A program made the position numbers and the translations under genes. Positions 28,943 through 37,792 of a DNA stretch of 64,000 bases are shown here, piece by piece. The stretch's first letter is position 1, and each line of letters begins with the position of its first letter. This stretch comes from an uncultured Sulfolobales archaeon. GTDB taxonomy: Archaea > Thermoproteota > Thermoprotei_A > Sulfolobales > NBVN01. Under the pieces are notes generated by a model that worked only from the letters and a program-made list of their open reading frames with translations, searched no databases and was not told the DNA's origin. The stretch lies in assembly GCA_938017505.1 (NCBI GenBank), contig CALIKV010000006.1:114927-178926 (forward strand). Reading direction: 5' to 3'.

Positions 28943-29769
28943 GGAGTGTTTACGAGAGGGGAGCCCACCCATTGGATAAGTACTTGAGGGTTACTAGGCT
29001 ACCTCACATATGGTGTCCCGGCTGCGGGTTAGGCATTGCTTTAGGGGGGATTTTAAGGGCTATAGACAGGAGGATTAGCGAGGGTATGCTCAAAAAAGAG
29101 AACGTGGTCTTCGTCACTGGGATCGGGTGCTCGGCGAGGACCTCGTTCTACGCTAATTTCGACGCTGCCCATACACTGCATGGGAGGGCCATAGCCTTCG
29201 CCACCGGGGCCAAGCTCGCGAAACCCGAGTTAGATGTGATAGTGATCGGCGGTGACGGGGATATCGCGGGGATTGGAGGCAACCACTTAATACATGCGGC
29301 CAGGAGGAACATGGACTTAATAGTGATTATGATAACGAACTTCGTCTACGCTATGACGGGAGGACAGGTAGCCCCGACAACGCCGCAGGGGATCTACACC
29401 ACAACCACGCCGCATGGCAACCCTGAGTTCCCGCTTAACGTCATAAAGCTGGTTTCATCGCTTAACCCTAACTACGTGGCTAGGGCTTCAGTGACTCACC
29501 CGCCGCTCGTAGAACAGTTCATGTATAGGGCCTTAGGTATGAAAGGCTTCAGGTTCGTAGAGATCCTCTCCACATGCCCTGAGGTCTTCGGGAGACACGT
29601 AGGTCTCAGGGACTCCGTGACCCTCTACAATACCTTGAGATCTAAGGTAGTCGTTAAGCACAACCCAGGAGTTGAGGAATCAGAGCCTGACTGGGAGAAG
29701 GGTTTGGTTGCCGGTGAGTTTTTAGTACGTGATAGGCCTGGTTATCTAGAGATGCTTAGGAGGCGGTGA
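28933..29769 (+). CDS. korB: 2-oxoacid:ferredoxin oxidoreductase beta subunit
   Basis: WCPGCGLGIALG; TPP motif GGDGDIAGIGGNHLIHAARRNMDLIVIMITN. Confidence 0.92.
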   Translation: MVVGSVYERGAHPLDKYLRVTRLPHIWCPGCGLGIALGGILRAIDRRISEGMLKKENVVFVTGIGCSARTSFYANFDAAHTLHGRAIAFATGAKLAKPELDVIVIGGDGDIAGIGGNHLIHAARRNMDLIVIMITNFVYAMTGGQVAPTTPQGIYTTTTPHGNPEFPLNVIKLVSSLNPNYVARASVTHPPLVEQFMYRALGMKGFRFVEILSTCPEVFGRHVGLRDSVTLYNTLRSKVVVKHNPGVEESEPDWEKGLVAGEFLVRDRPGYLEMLRRR

Positions 29770-30305
29770 AGATGAGGCATGAGATACTCATAGTAGGGAG
29801 GGGGGGCCAGGGGATACTCCTTCTAGGACGTATATTAGGGCTTGCTGCGTCGAAGTACTCCGGTTTATACGTGACCGGTTCCGAGGCCTACGCGTCGGAG
29901 ACGCGGGGTGGTATGTCACGCGTTGACCTTATAATCGCCGACAGCCCAGAGGACATAGACTACATCAGGGTTAGGAAGGCCAACATAGTGCTCTTCATGT
30001 TCCCCTACGACCTAGAGGGATACGCTAGAATCATGAGTGATGACGCTTTCATCTTCCTCAACTCCACCTACGTTAAGGAACATCCTTACGTAACACGGAG
30101 GGCCTTCTCCGTGCCGTACAACGAGGTGGCCGAACAGGTAGTAGGTACCTCAAGAGTGAGTAACATAGTGGCGCTAGGTCATTTAGTAGCGAGGACAGGC
30201 GTTCTCGGTGATAAGCAGGTTGAGGAGGCTTTGAAGGAGATTATTCCTGAGAAATGGCTAGATCTAAATATGAAGGCTTTGAGAGCAGGCTTGGAAATTA
30301 GATGA
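29766..30305 (+). CDS. korC: 2-oxoacid:ferredoxin oxidoreductase gamma subunit
   Basis: IVGRGGQGILLLGRILG; EAYASETRGGMSRVDLI. Confidence 0.9.
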   Translation: MKMRHEILIVGRGGQGILLLGRILGLAASKYSGLYVTGSEAYASETRGGMSRVDLIIADSPEDIDYIRVRKANIVLFMFPYDLEGYARIMSDDAFIFLNSTYVKEHPYVTRRAFSVPYNEVAEQVVGTSRVSNIVALGHLVARTGVLGDKQVEEALKEIIPEKWLDLNMKALRAGLEIR

Positions 30306-30418
30306 ATAATTTTTACACTTAACAAGTTCTAGTGAAATTTCATTTGTACAATAAACTTATAACTCAAACCAAGTACATTAAATGAAGGTAGTAAGCGGTG
30401 AGACCTAGGTGAGCGACG

Positions 30419-30664
30419 ATGTCATTAAGCAACGCTGACGGGGTGAAGTGTCCTAGATGTGGCGGCAAGGTAACGTATTACAGCGAGACTGAGTTGAGCA
30501 ACGGCATCAAGTTAACCAGGTACGTGGTTAGATGTAAGACCTGCGGGTTCAGGGACGTGCTTCAGGAGGTTGAGTTAAGAAGGAGCGATGAAGGTGTCTT
30601 CGTCTCGGTTCATAAACCGTTGAAGACCGCGAGGGTGGGTGGAAGAGTCTCCATGCATAGGTAG
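30419..30664 (+). CDS. Small zinc-ribbon protein
   Basis: CPRCGGKV...CKTCGF paired CxxC. Confidence 0.65.
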   Translation: MSLSNADGVKCPRCGGKVTYYSETELSNGIKLTRYVVRCKTCGFRDVLQEVELRRSDEGVFVSVHKPLKTARVGGRVSMHR

Positions 30665-30718
30665 TGACAAGAAGAACTGTGTTTATTAGTTTAAATTGGG
30701 CTTCATCACCAACCTCAC

Positions 30719-31447
30719 TCATAATCCCTCAGTAATCTTTACGAGTTTGTATAGGTGTGAAGGCGGCAACAGTATGAGGAGCCCTTCAAACTTCGCGCTG
30801 CTTAACTCCCCGTAGATCTCGCTACGCTTGCATGTCTCACTATGACCCGATATAAACTCCCTAACAAACTCCTCGAACACACCAGGCGACCTGATGTACA
30901 TGTAACTTGCAATGAAGATGATGAGGTATATATCCCATGCTGCATGGTGCTTTTCAGCGTCCTTCACTGCTTGCTCAGCGTCTATGATGTAAAGCGTGCC
31001 ATCACTCCCCACCAGGAAGTTAGTCGGTTTCGTATCTCCTAGAGCCCAGCCCCTCTCATGTACTTCACCCATAGCTAGACCAAGCTTCCGAGCCTCCATA
31101 TCAATATCAATTTGCCTCCCATCCACGTACTCCCTAACTACTCTGTAGTTCTCTTCATCGATTTCCAGAATCCTCGGGGTCTTAAAGGAACTCCATCCTG
31201 CATTGAAGAAATCGAGCTCCCTCCTAAGTCTCTCCCTAGGGTTAAAAGCGAATGGATAGATAGGGCTTAGAAGGGCCGTCACAGGGAGCCACTTAATTGA
31301 GGACTTCTCACCCCAGAAGCTCTTTAACACGTACCTACCCTCAGCAGTCTCAACCACCTCCGACTGCGAGATCAGCTTATCCAGCAAGCCGCCTAGGTTA
31401 AGCCTGCTCAAGCAGTTACACCTGTCCAAATAATTTATTACCGTCAA
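30719..31447 (-). CDS. Bud32/RIO-like small protein kinase-fold protein
   Basis: 'GLAMGEVHERGWALGDTKPTNFLVGSDGTLYIIDAEQA' resembles catalytic loop and DFG-equivalent. Confidence 0.65.
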   Translation of the reverse strand: MTVINYLDRCNCLSRLNLGGLLDKLISQSEVVETAEGRYVLKSFWGEKSSIKWLPVTALLSPIYPFAFNPRERLRRELDFFNAGWSSFKTPRILEIDEENYRVVREYVDGRQIDIDMEARKLGLAMGEVHERGWALGDTKPTNFLVGSDGTLYIIDAEQAVKDAEKHHAAWDIYLIIFIASYMYIRSPGVFEEFVREFISGHSETCKRSEIYGELSSAKFEGLLILLPPSHLYKLVKITEGL

Positions 31448-31463
31448 CTATTAAGTTTCTTAG

Positions 31464-32210
31464 GTGTATACTGTGGCCTACTACCAGAGTAAGAGGCAGA
31501 TAATCGTTACAACAATGTACTCACAAGTACTCATATTCTCGCTATCAGTCGTCAACGTCTTCTACCCTCAGTACTACCAGCAAATCTTCCTAGTGTTCTT
31601 CCTAGCGGCTATAATGTTTACTGCTTGGAGCGTCAGGAAGACTAGAGTAGGGGCTAAGGTCTCTCCAGAGGAGGTGAGGGCTGGCAGGCTGCTTTTCAAG
31701 GCTTCGAGAAACGACACGTCAGAACTCCAGAGGGTAGACACGGAGCTGATGGCTGAGTTGAAGCCGATGCTTAAGGTTTCAGCTTTGAACTTAGTCGTGC
31801 TCCCGATATTCCTCATCTGGTACTGGGTATACTTCCCCTACGTGAACACTTTATCGATCGTCGAGGCGAGCGAGTACAGGTTCTTGGCGTACTTGGCAGG
31901 TTACGAGGTCCCCTTCGTCATAATTCACGCGATGAACCTGGCGACCAGGAAATTAGTTAGGACGTTTGTTCAAGTGATATCCGAGTACGAGATTTACGAT
32001 AAAGGGATATTAGGCGTTGGAGTCTCGCTGAAATTCCCGTTAAGTGATGAGCAATACAAGGTTGAACTTAACCCGAAGAGGATGTTCGTGGATCTCATCC
32101 ACGCGTCGAGCGGCAGAGCCGCAGTTAAGTTCAGGCTATACAGCAAGAACCCTGAAAGGGTCTACGAAATACTCAAGAGATACGGGTTACCCTCCACGCA
32201 TAGATCCTGA
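31464..32210 (+). CDS. Membrane protein of unknown function (possibly DUF2208-type)
   Basis: Two hydrophobic blocks at N-term and middle; archaeal unknown. Confidence 0.5.
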   Translation: MYTVAYYQSKRQIIVTTMYSQVLIFSLSVVNVFYPQYYQQIFLVFFLAAIMFTAWSVRKTRVGAKVSPEEVRAGRLLFKASRNDTSELQRVDTELMAELKPMLKVSALNLVVLPIFLIWYWVYFPYVNTLSIVEASEYRFLAYLAGYEVPFVIIHAMNLATRKLVRTFVQVISEYEIYDKGILGVGVSLKFPLSDEQYKVELNPKRMFVDLIHASSGRAAVKFRLYSKNPERVYEILKRYGLPSTHRS

Positions 32211-32280
32211 ACCTAGCCTTACGACTGAAAGCCTTATCCTTCAGGGTGGGAGGAAGCCCACTCTCACTCATTAAGGGTAG
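32211..32280 (+). mobile_element. Possible solo IS200/IS605-type (TnpB) 3'-end remnant
   Basis: 'gactgaaagccttatccttcagggtgggaggaagccc' stem-loop and G-rich tail resembles TnpB 3' end sequences from memory; no TnpB ORF adjacent. Confidence 0.3.
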
Positions 32281-32319
32281 GTCTTATAACGTCTTAGCGT
32301 CAAAGAGTGTTTCCGGTAG

Positions 32320-32637
32320 GTGTTAAACAGCATGCGCGGGGACGTGTTGTCGCCTCTGAAGCTTCTGGAGGTGTTAAGTATGTACAAGGAATTCAACAAC
32401 ATCCTAGATATACACAGGGCGATATACTCGTTACAGAATGAGAAGGGATTCAGACTAGGCTACAGCTTCGTGATGTACTCCTTCGGTCCTTACTCCAAGG
32501 ACCTCGAGGATGACTTAGAGATACTTGAGCGGGTGGGTTTAATCACAATAGAGAACAGCAAGGGGAGAACCCTTATTAAACTCAGCAGTAAGGGAGCTGC
32601 TCTTCTAAGTAGCGTGAGCTATGTAAAGTCTGGGTGA
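32320..32637 (+). CDS. Hypothetical winged-helix-like protein
   Basis: 'LLEVLSMY...YSFVMYSFGPYSKDLEDDLEILERVGLITIENSKGRTLIKLSSKG' wHTH-like pattern. Confidence 0.5.
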   Translation: MLNSMRGDVLSPLKLLEVLSMYKEFNNILDIHRAIYSLQNEKGFRLGYSFVMYSFGPYSKDLEDDLEILERVGLITIENSKGRTLIKLSSKGAALLSSVSYVKSG

Positions 32638-32675
32638 CCTGTTTTTAAGACCTGACAAATATTAATCTAGGTGCT

Positions 32676-33407
32676 TTGATGAGTTCCGCGCACAGGATGT
32701 TGAGGAGTAGTGAGAAGACTGTAGTGCTAGCTGTGAACTCGCCGCCGCCAGACATAACGCAGCTTGGCATGTTCCTGGATACAGCTGGCGATTTCATCTC
32801 GGGTGTTAAGATAGGGCTACCATACATACTTAGATATGGTCTTAAAAGCGTGGGTAACTTGATCAGCAGACATAGGGGTTCCTATTACTTCATAGCGGAT
32901 TTAAAGCTAGCTGACATAGATGAGGTCATGGTAGCCGCGGTTAATGAGGTGTTTGATGCCGGTTTTAACGGGGTAGTCGCGCATGCGTTCGTTGGTTATA
33001 GGGGGGCTTTAGAGCCTGTGTCAGTACGTGTGAAGGATCTGGGGATGGATCTGTTCCTACAGGTCTCCCTACCACATGAAGGATCTGGGGAGGTGCTTGA
33101 TCCATCGTACCCATTAGTGAGGAACGTCTTAAACGTGACCAGCGCTTCAGGGCTCGTGGTCCCGGCTAGTAAGAGACTGATCATCAGCGATTTAAGGAAC
33201 CTCTTCGGCAGGAAGTACGTGATCCTCGCTTCAGGGATCCTCAGGATGGGTGCACGACCAGGCGAGGGCCTTTGCGCAGGCGCCGATGCGGAGATAATTG
33301 GAAGGGCGATAACGTTAGCCGTCAACCCAGGGAAGGCAGTCAAGGAGATCGTGAGTTCTCAGAGGGAGTACCTTGAGAGCAGGAGGGCTGAGTGCGTGCA
33401 GAGGTAG
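32676..33407 (+). CDS. pyrF: Orotidine 5'-phosphate decarboxylase
   Basis: GVKIGLPYIL; YFIADLKLADIDEVM; ILASGILRMGARPGEGLCAGADAEIIGRAI. Confidence 0.9.
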   Translation: MMSSAHRMLRSSEKTVVLAVNSPPPDITQLGMFLDTAGDFISGVKIGLPYILRYGLKSVGNLISRHRGSYYFIADLKLADIDEVMVAAVNEVFDAGFNGVVAHAFVGYRGALEPVSVRVKDLGMDLFLQVSLPHEGSGEVLDPSYPLVRNVLNVTSASGLVVPASKRLIISDLRNLFGRKYVILASGILRMGARPGEGLCAGADAEIIGRAITLAVNPGKAVKEIVSSQREYLESRRAECVQR

Positions 33408-33461
33408 GTTCTTCACGAGCTTTATAATTCCTTTAGAGCTAACTTAGTTAGAGGTCGTAAA

Positions 33462-34217
33462 ATGGTAACTAAAGTGAAGGTTGTTAAGAAATATGAGAGC
33501 GAGGGCAAGCATCTCCTAATAGGCCTTCCGGGAATGGGGAGGGTTGGCTATGCGTCGATCAACTACGTCCTCGAGAAAGTGGGGGGTGATTTAGTTGCTG
33601 AGCTCTACTCAACGACTTTCCCCTCCCAGTTGGTTGTTAATAAACGAGGACTCTCATCTCTCTTCATAGGGAGGCTCTACGACTCCGATGATTTCCTAGT
33701 GTTTACTGGCGAGACGCAACCTCAAAGCTCGGATGGCCAGCACGAGATATGCGTTGAGTTGCTGGATCACTTAGCAAGTAAGGGATTGCCTAAGTCAATC
33801 ATAGCTACAGCAGCTTACGTAGTGCCTGAGTTCAGCAATGAGAGAAGGGTTTTCGTCGCCGGTAATGACGAGGGATTCATCAACGAACTCAGCAGGTTAG
33901 GCGGCAACGTCCTTGAGGAAGGCGTCATCACAGGGGTTAACGGGGTTATGATCGGTTGGGCCTCCTATTACGGGATTAAGAGTGCGGTGATGTTGGGCGA
34001 GACTTGGTCAGCGATAGTTGAGTTTAATGAGGTTGATTATAGAGCAGTTAAGTCCGTGGTAGATCTGCTTAAGGACTACTTTAAACTGAGACTCGATACA
34101 GAGGACCTAATAGCGCAGGCCGAATTCGTGGAGTCAAGGGTTCAGGCGGCAATATCCCAGGTGAGTAGGCTGATGGGTAGAGGTGCTGAGAGAAGGGAGT
34201 CCAGGGAGATTATGTGA
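33462..34217 (+). CDS. PAC2-family (proteasome assembly chaperone-like) protein
   Basis: 'LLIGLPGMGRVGYASINYVLEKVGGDLVAELYS' PAC2 motif. Confidence 0.85.
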   Translation: MVTKVKVVKKYESEGKHLLIGLPGMGRVGYASINYVLEKVGGDLVAELYSTTFPSQLVVNKRGLSSLFIGRLYDSDDFLVFTGETQPQSSDGQHEICVELLDHLASKGLPKSIIATAAYVVPEFSNERRVFVAGNDEGFINELSRLGGNVLEEGVITGVNGVMIGWASYYGIKSAVMLGETWSAIVEFNEVDYRAVKSVVDLLKDYFKLRLDTEDLIAQAEFVESRVQAAISQVSRLMGRGAERRESREIM

Positions 34218-34783
34218 TTGAGAATACGCCGACAACCACTAATCCTGTGCTGGTTTGTGTGGGAACAACAAACCCCTCTAAACTAGAGGGGGTTGGCAGG
34301 GCTTTCCACAGGGTCTTTGGCGGGAATGCCGTAGAGCTCGTCAGCGTGAAACCCATTGACATTAACCCACAACCCATGGGTCTTGTTGAAACGCTTCACG
34401 GCGCTTTAGAGAGAGCTATGCAGGCCTCACGCCTTAGCAGCTGTGATTTCTACGTTGGTGTCGAGGCCGGGGTTGTCGAGCTATTGCCTGAGAAGTACGT
34501 TGACCTACAAGTAGCGGTTGTGATAGGCCATAACGGGGATTTAACAATAGGGCTCTCACCGGCTTTCCAGGTACCTCCCCGGCTCATCAGACTCGTCACC
34601 GAGGGCAGAGTCCGCGAGCTAGAGGAGGCCGTTGAGATAACTTACGGTGTAGCTGATGTGGGTGAACGCGGAGGCCTCATACACCTTCTCTCGAAGGGGT
34701 TGATGGATAGACCGCACTTAACAGAGGAAGCCGTTTTAATGGCTCTACTTCCCTGGGTTAACGAGGACGCGTACAGGAGGTAG
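34214..34783 (+). CDS. Inosine/xanthosine triphosphatase (YjjX-like NTPase)
   Basis: 'VGTTNPSKLEGVGRAF', 'QPMGLVETLHGALERA', 'FYVGVEAGVVE'. Confidence 0.85.
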   Translation: MIENTPTTTNPVLVCVGTTNPSKLEGVGRAFHRVFGGNAVELVSVKPIDINPQPMGLVETLHGALERAMQASRLSSCDFYVGVEAGVVELLPEKYVDLQVAVVIGHNGDLTIGLSPAFQVPPRLIRLVTEGRVRELEEAVEITYGVADVGERGGLIHLLSKGLMDRPHLTEEAVLMALLPWVNEDAYRR

Positions 34784-34857
34784 ATCGAAGGAGCTAAAAA
34801 CCAAAGCATGCGGGAAGCGCTTATTAAGCGGGTTTCTCCTACTTAACGGGTGGTAGC

Positions 34858-35073
34858 GTGCCGGTCGAGGTGTATGACAGGAGTAAGTTCATAGAGATAT
34901 CGTCGAGAGCAGAGCTGTGCAGGGTAGTTAGGAGGGAGAAGGAGGGCATAGCTAAGGTCAAAGCAAGGACTAAGAGGTACCTCTACACCATAAAAATACC
35001 TGTTAACGAACTTGAGGAGTTCATAAAGCAATTGAAATGTAAGGAGTTAGTTGAGGTAGGGAAGAGCTCATAG
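34858..35073 (+). CDS. rpl38e: Ribosomal protein L38e
   Basis: MPVEVYDRSKFIEISSRAELCRV...KVKARTKRYLYTIKI; matches the L38e 'RYLYTL' core. Confidence 0.8.
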   Translation: MPVEVYDRSKFIEISSRAELCRVVRREKEGIAKVKARTKRYLYTIKIPVNELEEFIKQLKCKELVEVGKSS

Positions 35074-35092
35074 ATCCTGGGGAACTAGGTTG

Positions 35093-35149
35093 TGGTTCAG
35101 TGTGGATTACTTCCCATCACCCTTCAGCGATCGAGGACATCATCATTAT
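35093..35149 (-). ncRNA. C/D-box sRNA (2'-O-methylation guide)
   Basis: Minus strand: ATGATGA (C) - 12 nt - CTGA (D') - 3 nt - GTGATGG (C') - 13 nt - CTGA (D); intergenic. Confidence 0.75.
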
Positions 35150-35221
35150 ATATTCACGTAGAGTAAGCACTTACCGCTATTAATTCTTTTCAGACCATAT
35201 ATTTATAGTGGTGTTAGTTCA

Positions 35222-35911
35222 GTGGGCAACGTCCAGAAAGCTCGTCTAGCGGCCGTCAACGAAGCGCTTAAGTACTTTGAAGGAAGGAGGTTGATTGGTT
35301 TAGGCACAGGCTCCACAGCAGAGCTCCTCATTAGGGAGGCTCATAAGGCAGGTCTACTCAGAGGCAGAGAGTTGGTGGCTTCATCTGTAGAGACCGCTGA
35401 GGTCCTGGCAGGGCTTGGATATAAAGTCGTTGACACGCTCTCCATCGAAGGACTCGAGCTCTATTTGGATTCAGCTGATGAGGTTGACAGGGAGGGGAAG
35501 ATGATAAAAGGCGGTGGTGCGGCGTTAACCACAGAGAAGTTGCTCGCGAGACACGCGGAGCTCAGGGTCTTCTTCGTCGATGAGTTCAAAGTTGTTGAGA
35601 GGCTAGGGGTGATAAATCCAGTGCCTTTAGAAGTGCTTCCAAACGCGCTGAGGATGATCCTCAGCGATTTGATCAAACTCGGAATATCGGTGAGCGTTAG
35701 GAAGGGTTCGGGCAAAAGGGGTCCTGTCGTGAGCGATGTAGGAGGGGTTATAGTCGATGCAAGACTGCCGTCTAGCATAAGTCCCGAAGATTTCGAGAGA
35801 CGTGTGAAGAGCTTGACAGGCGTTATCGAGGTCGGGTTATTCCTCAATGAGGCTGACGTGGTGATTGTGGGACATGAGGACGGTGGTACTGAATACTTGA
35901 AGAGAGTCTAA
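35222..35911 (+). CDS. rpiA: Ribose-5-phosphate isomerase A
   Basis: LIGLGTGSTAELLI; YLDSADEVD; KGGGAALTTEKLLA. Confidence 0.95.
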   Translation: MGNVQKARLAAVNEALKYFEGRRLIGLGTGSTAELLIREAHKAGLLRGRELVASSVETAEVLAGLGYKVVDTLSIEGLELYLDSADEVDREGKMIKGGGAALTTEKLLARHAELRVFFVDEFKVVERLGVINPVPLEVLPNALRMILSDLIKLGISVSVRKGSGKRGPVVSDVGGVIVDARLPSSISPEDFERRVKSLTGVIEVGLFLNEADVVIVGHEDGGTEYLKRV

Positions 35912-35952
35912 ACTCACGTGACCACGTTAGGTGTTGAGGAATACGCCTTGTC

Positions 35953-36945
35953 TCAGTAACCTGATTCCTCGCCAATCCCCATAGCAATCGAGTACTCGTA
36001 CGCGGAGAGCGCGGCTATGGCGCCCTCGGCGACAGCTGTCACAATCTGGTCGAATTTCTTTTTATGAGCCCCACCAGTACAATCGCCAGCAGCAAAGAGA
36101 CCCTCTATGTTTGTTTTCTGCCCTGGCTCTACCATCACATATCCTTGCTCATCCAGGTTTAGCCCTATCTTACTTAGGAACTCCTTAGGAGGCTCGGAAC
36201 CTATCTCGACGAGAACTCCCTCCGCATTTAGCTTCCCTACCTCATGCGTGGTCACGTTCTCTACGTTAACCCACTTAACCGATTTATCACCGCCTATCTC
36301 CTTAACAACTGAATTGAGGAGTAACTCTATCTTTGGGTGTGAGGTAACTAGCTTAACGTAGGTCTCATAGGCTCTGAAGCTCTCCCTTCTATGTACGAGG
36401 TATACCTTGGAGGCATACGTTGTTAGGAGGAGTGCTGATTGAAGAGCTGCATTACCTCCACCCACAACTACTACCACTTTCCCCTTAAAGAAGGGAGCAT
36501 CACATGGGGCGCAGTAAGAAACTCCCCTATTGACGAACTCCTTTTCACCTGGAACTCCTAATTTCTTCCTCCTACTGCCGACAGCCAATATAACAGACCT
36601 CGCTGTGAAGGGCGTGCCAGATCTAGTCACGACTCTGAAGGAATTGCCTTCTTTGATTATATCAGTAACTAGATCCTTGTATATTGGTACTTTGTACTTT
36701 CGCACGTGCTCCTCAAACTTCTTAGCGAGGTCAGGGCCTAAAACCCCCTGCACACCTAGGTAGTCATCGACCTCTCCTGCATCGTTTAGAGTCCCTCCAA
36801 CATTTTCACTCACGCAGACGGTCTTAAGACCCAATCGTGCTGAGTATAACGCCGCTGATAGCCCAGCCGGCCCTGCACCAACTATCACGACGTCGTAAGG
36901 CATTGTGTGTAAAGCTCTTCCAGGCATCTCCAGTCTGAAACCCAT
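35953..36945 (-). CDS. trxB: Thioredoxin reductase
   Basis: VVIVGAGPAGLSAALYSARLG; SYCAPCDAPFF (CxxC); GLFAAGDCTGG. Confidence 0.92.
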   Translation of the reverse strand: MGFRLEMPGRALHTMPYDVVIVGAGPAGLSAALYSARLGLKTVCVSENVGGTLNDAGEVDDYLGVQGVLGPDLAKKFEEHVRKYKVPIYKDLVTDIIKEGNSFRVVTRSGTPFTARSVILAVGSRRKKLGVPGEKEFVNRGVSYCAPCDAPFFKGKVVVVVGGGNAALQSALLLTTYASKVYLVHRRESFRAYETYVKLVTSHPKIELLLNSVVKEIGGDKSVKWVNVENVTTHEVGKLNAEGVLVEIGSEPPKEFLSKIGLNLDEQGYVMVEPGQKTNIEGLFAAGDCTGGAHKKKFDQIVTAVAEGAIAALSAYEYSIAMGIGEESGY

Positions 36946-37055
36946 CTCACATCGCCTTAAATAGTCTAAGTAAATAACATTTATGGCAGTTTATTAACGT
37001 TGCGATAACCGCATGTATGGGTGGGTAGGGCTAGTTAAGTACACGTGGTGATGAC

Positions 37056-37742
37056 GTGTTGAAGTACCGAGAGTTGCTGGCTTTGCTTGTCTCCGAATAT
37101 ATTAGAGCGGTAGAGTGCAAGGGACTTTCACCGAGCATCGGTAGACCTGACATTAGGTACCGCCTGGCAAGCACTGCCAGGGCTCTACAGGCCTCCGAGA
37201 ATCTGAGAAGGGATTTAAGCTACTATATGCAGTGCTACAAGAAATTCATCAAAGAACATCTCAGGGCATCGTATAATAAGACTGGCTACTCACCCGAGGT
37301 TCTGGCTAAGGTGTTGTTCAAGCGCCCCTACATAAGGTTTAAGAACGATGTAGATGGCATTCGCTACGTAAACGAGCTGAAGACATTCATCCCCATGGTT
37401 ATTCTGGACAGGAGCAAAGCGAGCCCTCCTTTTATGCTGCGTAAAGCTCTTAAGCGTGAGGTAGTCCCTCGAGTTAAGTCTAATCTAGTGCTTTCCGGTT
37501 ATGAAGTAGTCTTGGCCGATGAGTCAAACAGGGTCATCTATGTCCTCTTCTCCAAGGTTAGTAAGCTGTACATCCTCGGTAGGAACGTTCAGGAGGTCAT
37601 AGCACTCTTCCTCGGAGTTCCTAACATGCCTAAATACTTCCTAGGCAGGTCTGTGGACGAGTTTAAGTCACTCATGCACATGTATTACCCGGAGAGCATG
37701 TGCGAAGAGGTAAGGACGAGAGACTTGATAAAGACTCCTTAA
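37056..37742 (+). CDS. Hypothetical protein
   Basis: Intact basic ORF; no motif recognised. Confidence 0.6.
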   Translation: MLKYRELLALLVSEYIRAVECKGLSPSIGRPDIRYRLASTARALQASENLRRDLSYYMQCYKKFIKEHLRASYNKTGYSPEVLAKVLFKRPYIRFKNDVDGIRYVNELKTFIPMVILDRSKASPPFMLRKALKREVVPRVKSNLVLSGYEVVLADESNRVIYVLFSKVSKLYILGRNVQEVIALFLGVPNMPKYFLGRSVDEFKSLMHMYYPESMCEEVRTRDLIKTP

Positions 37743-37792
37743 ACGCTCAAAGAGCTTATTTCCTATTACGCGGATTTGATTGGGTGATGTAG

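Noticed and set aside
35461-35847. 128-aa antisense ORF in rpiA
   Set aside because: Coding shadow of rpiA; no motif.
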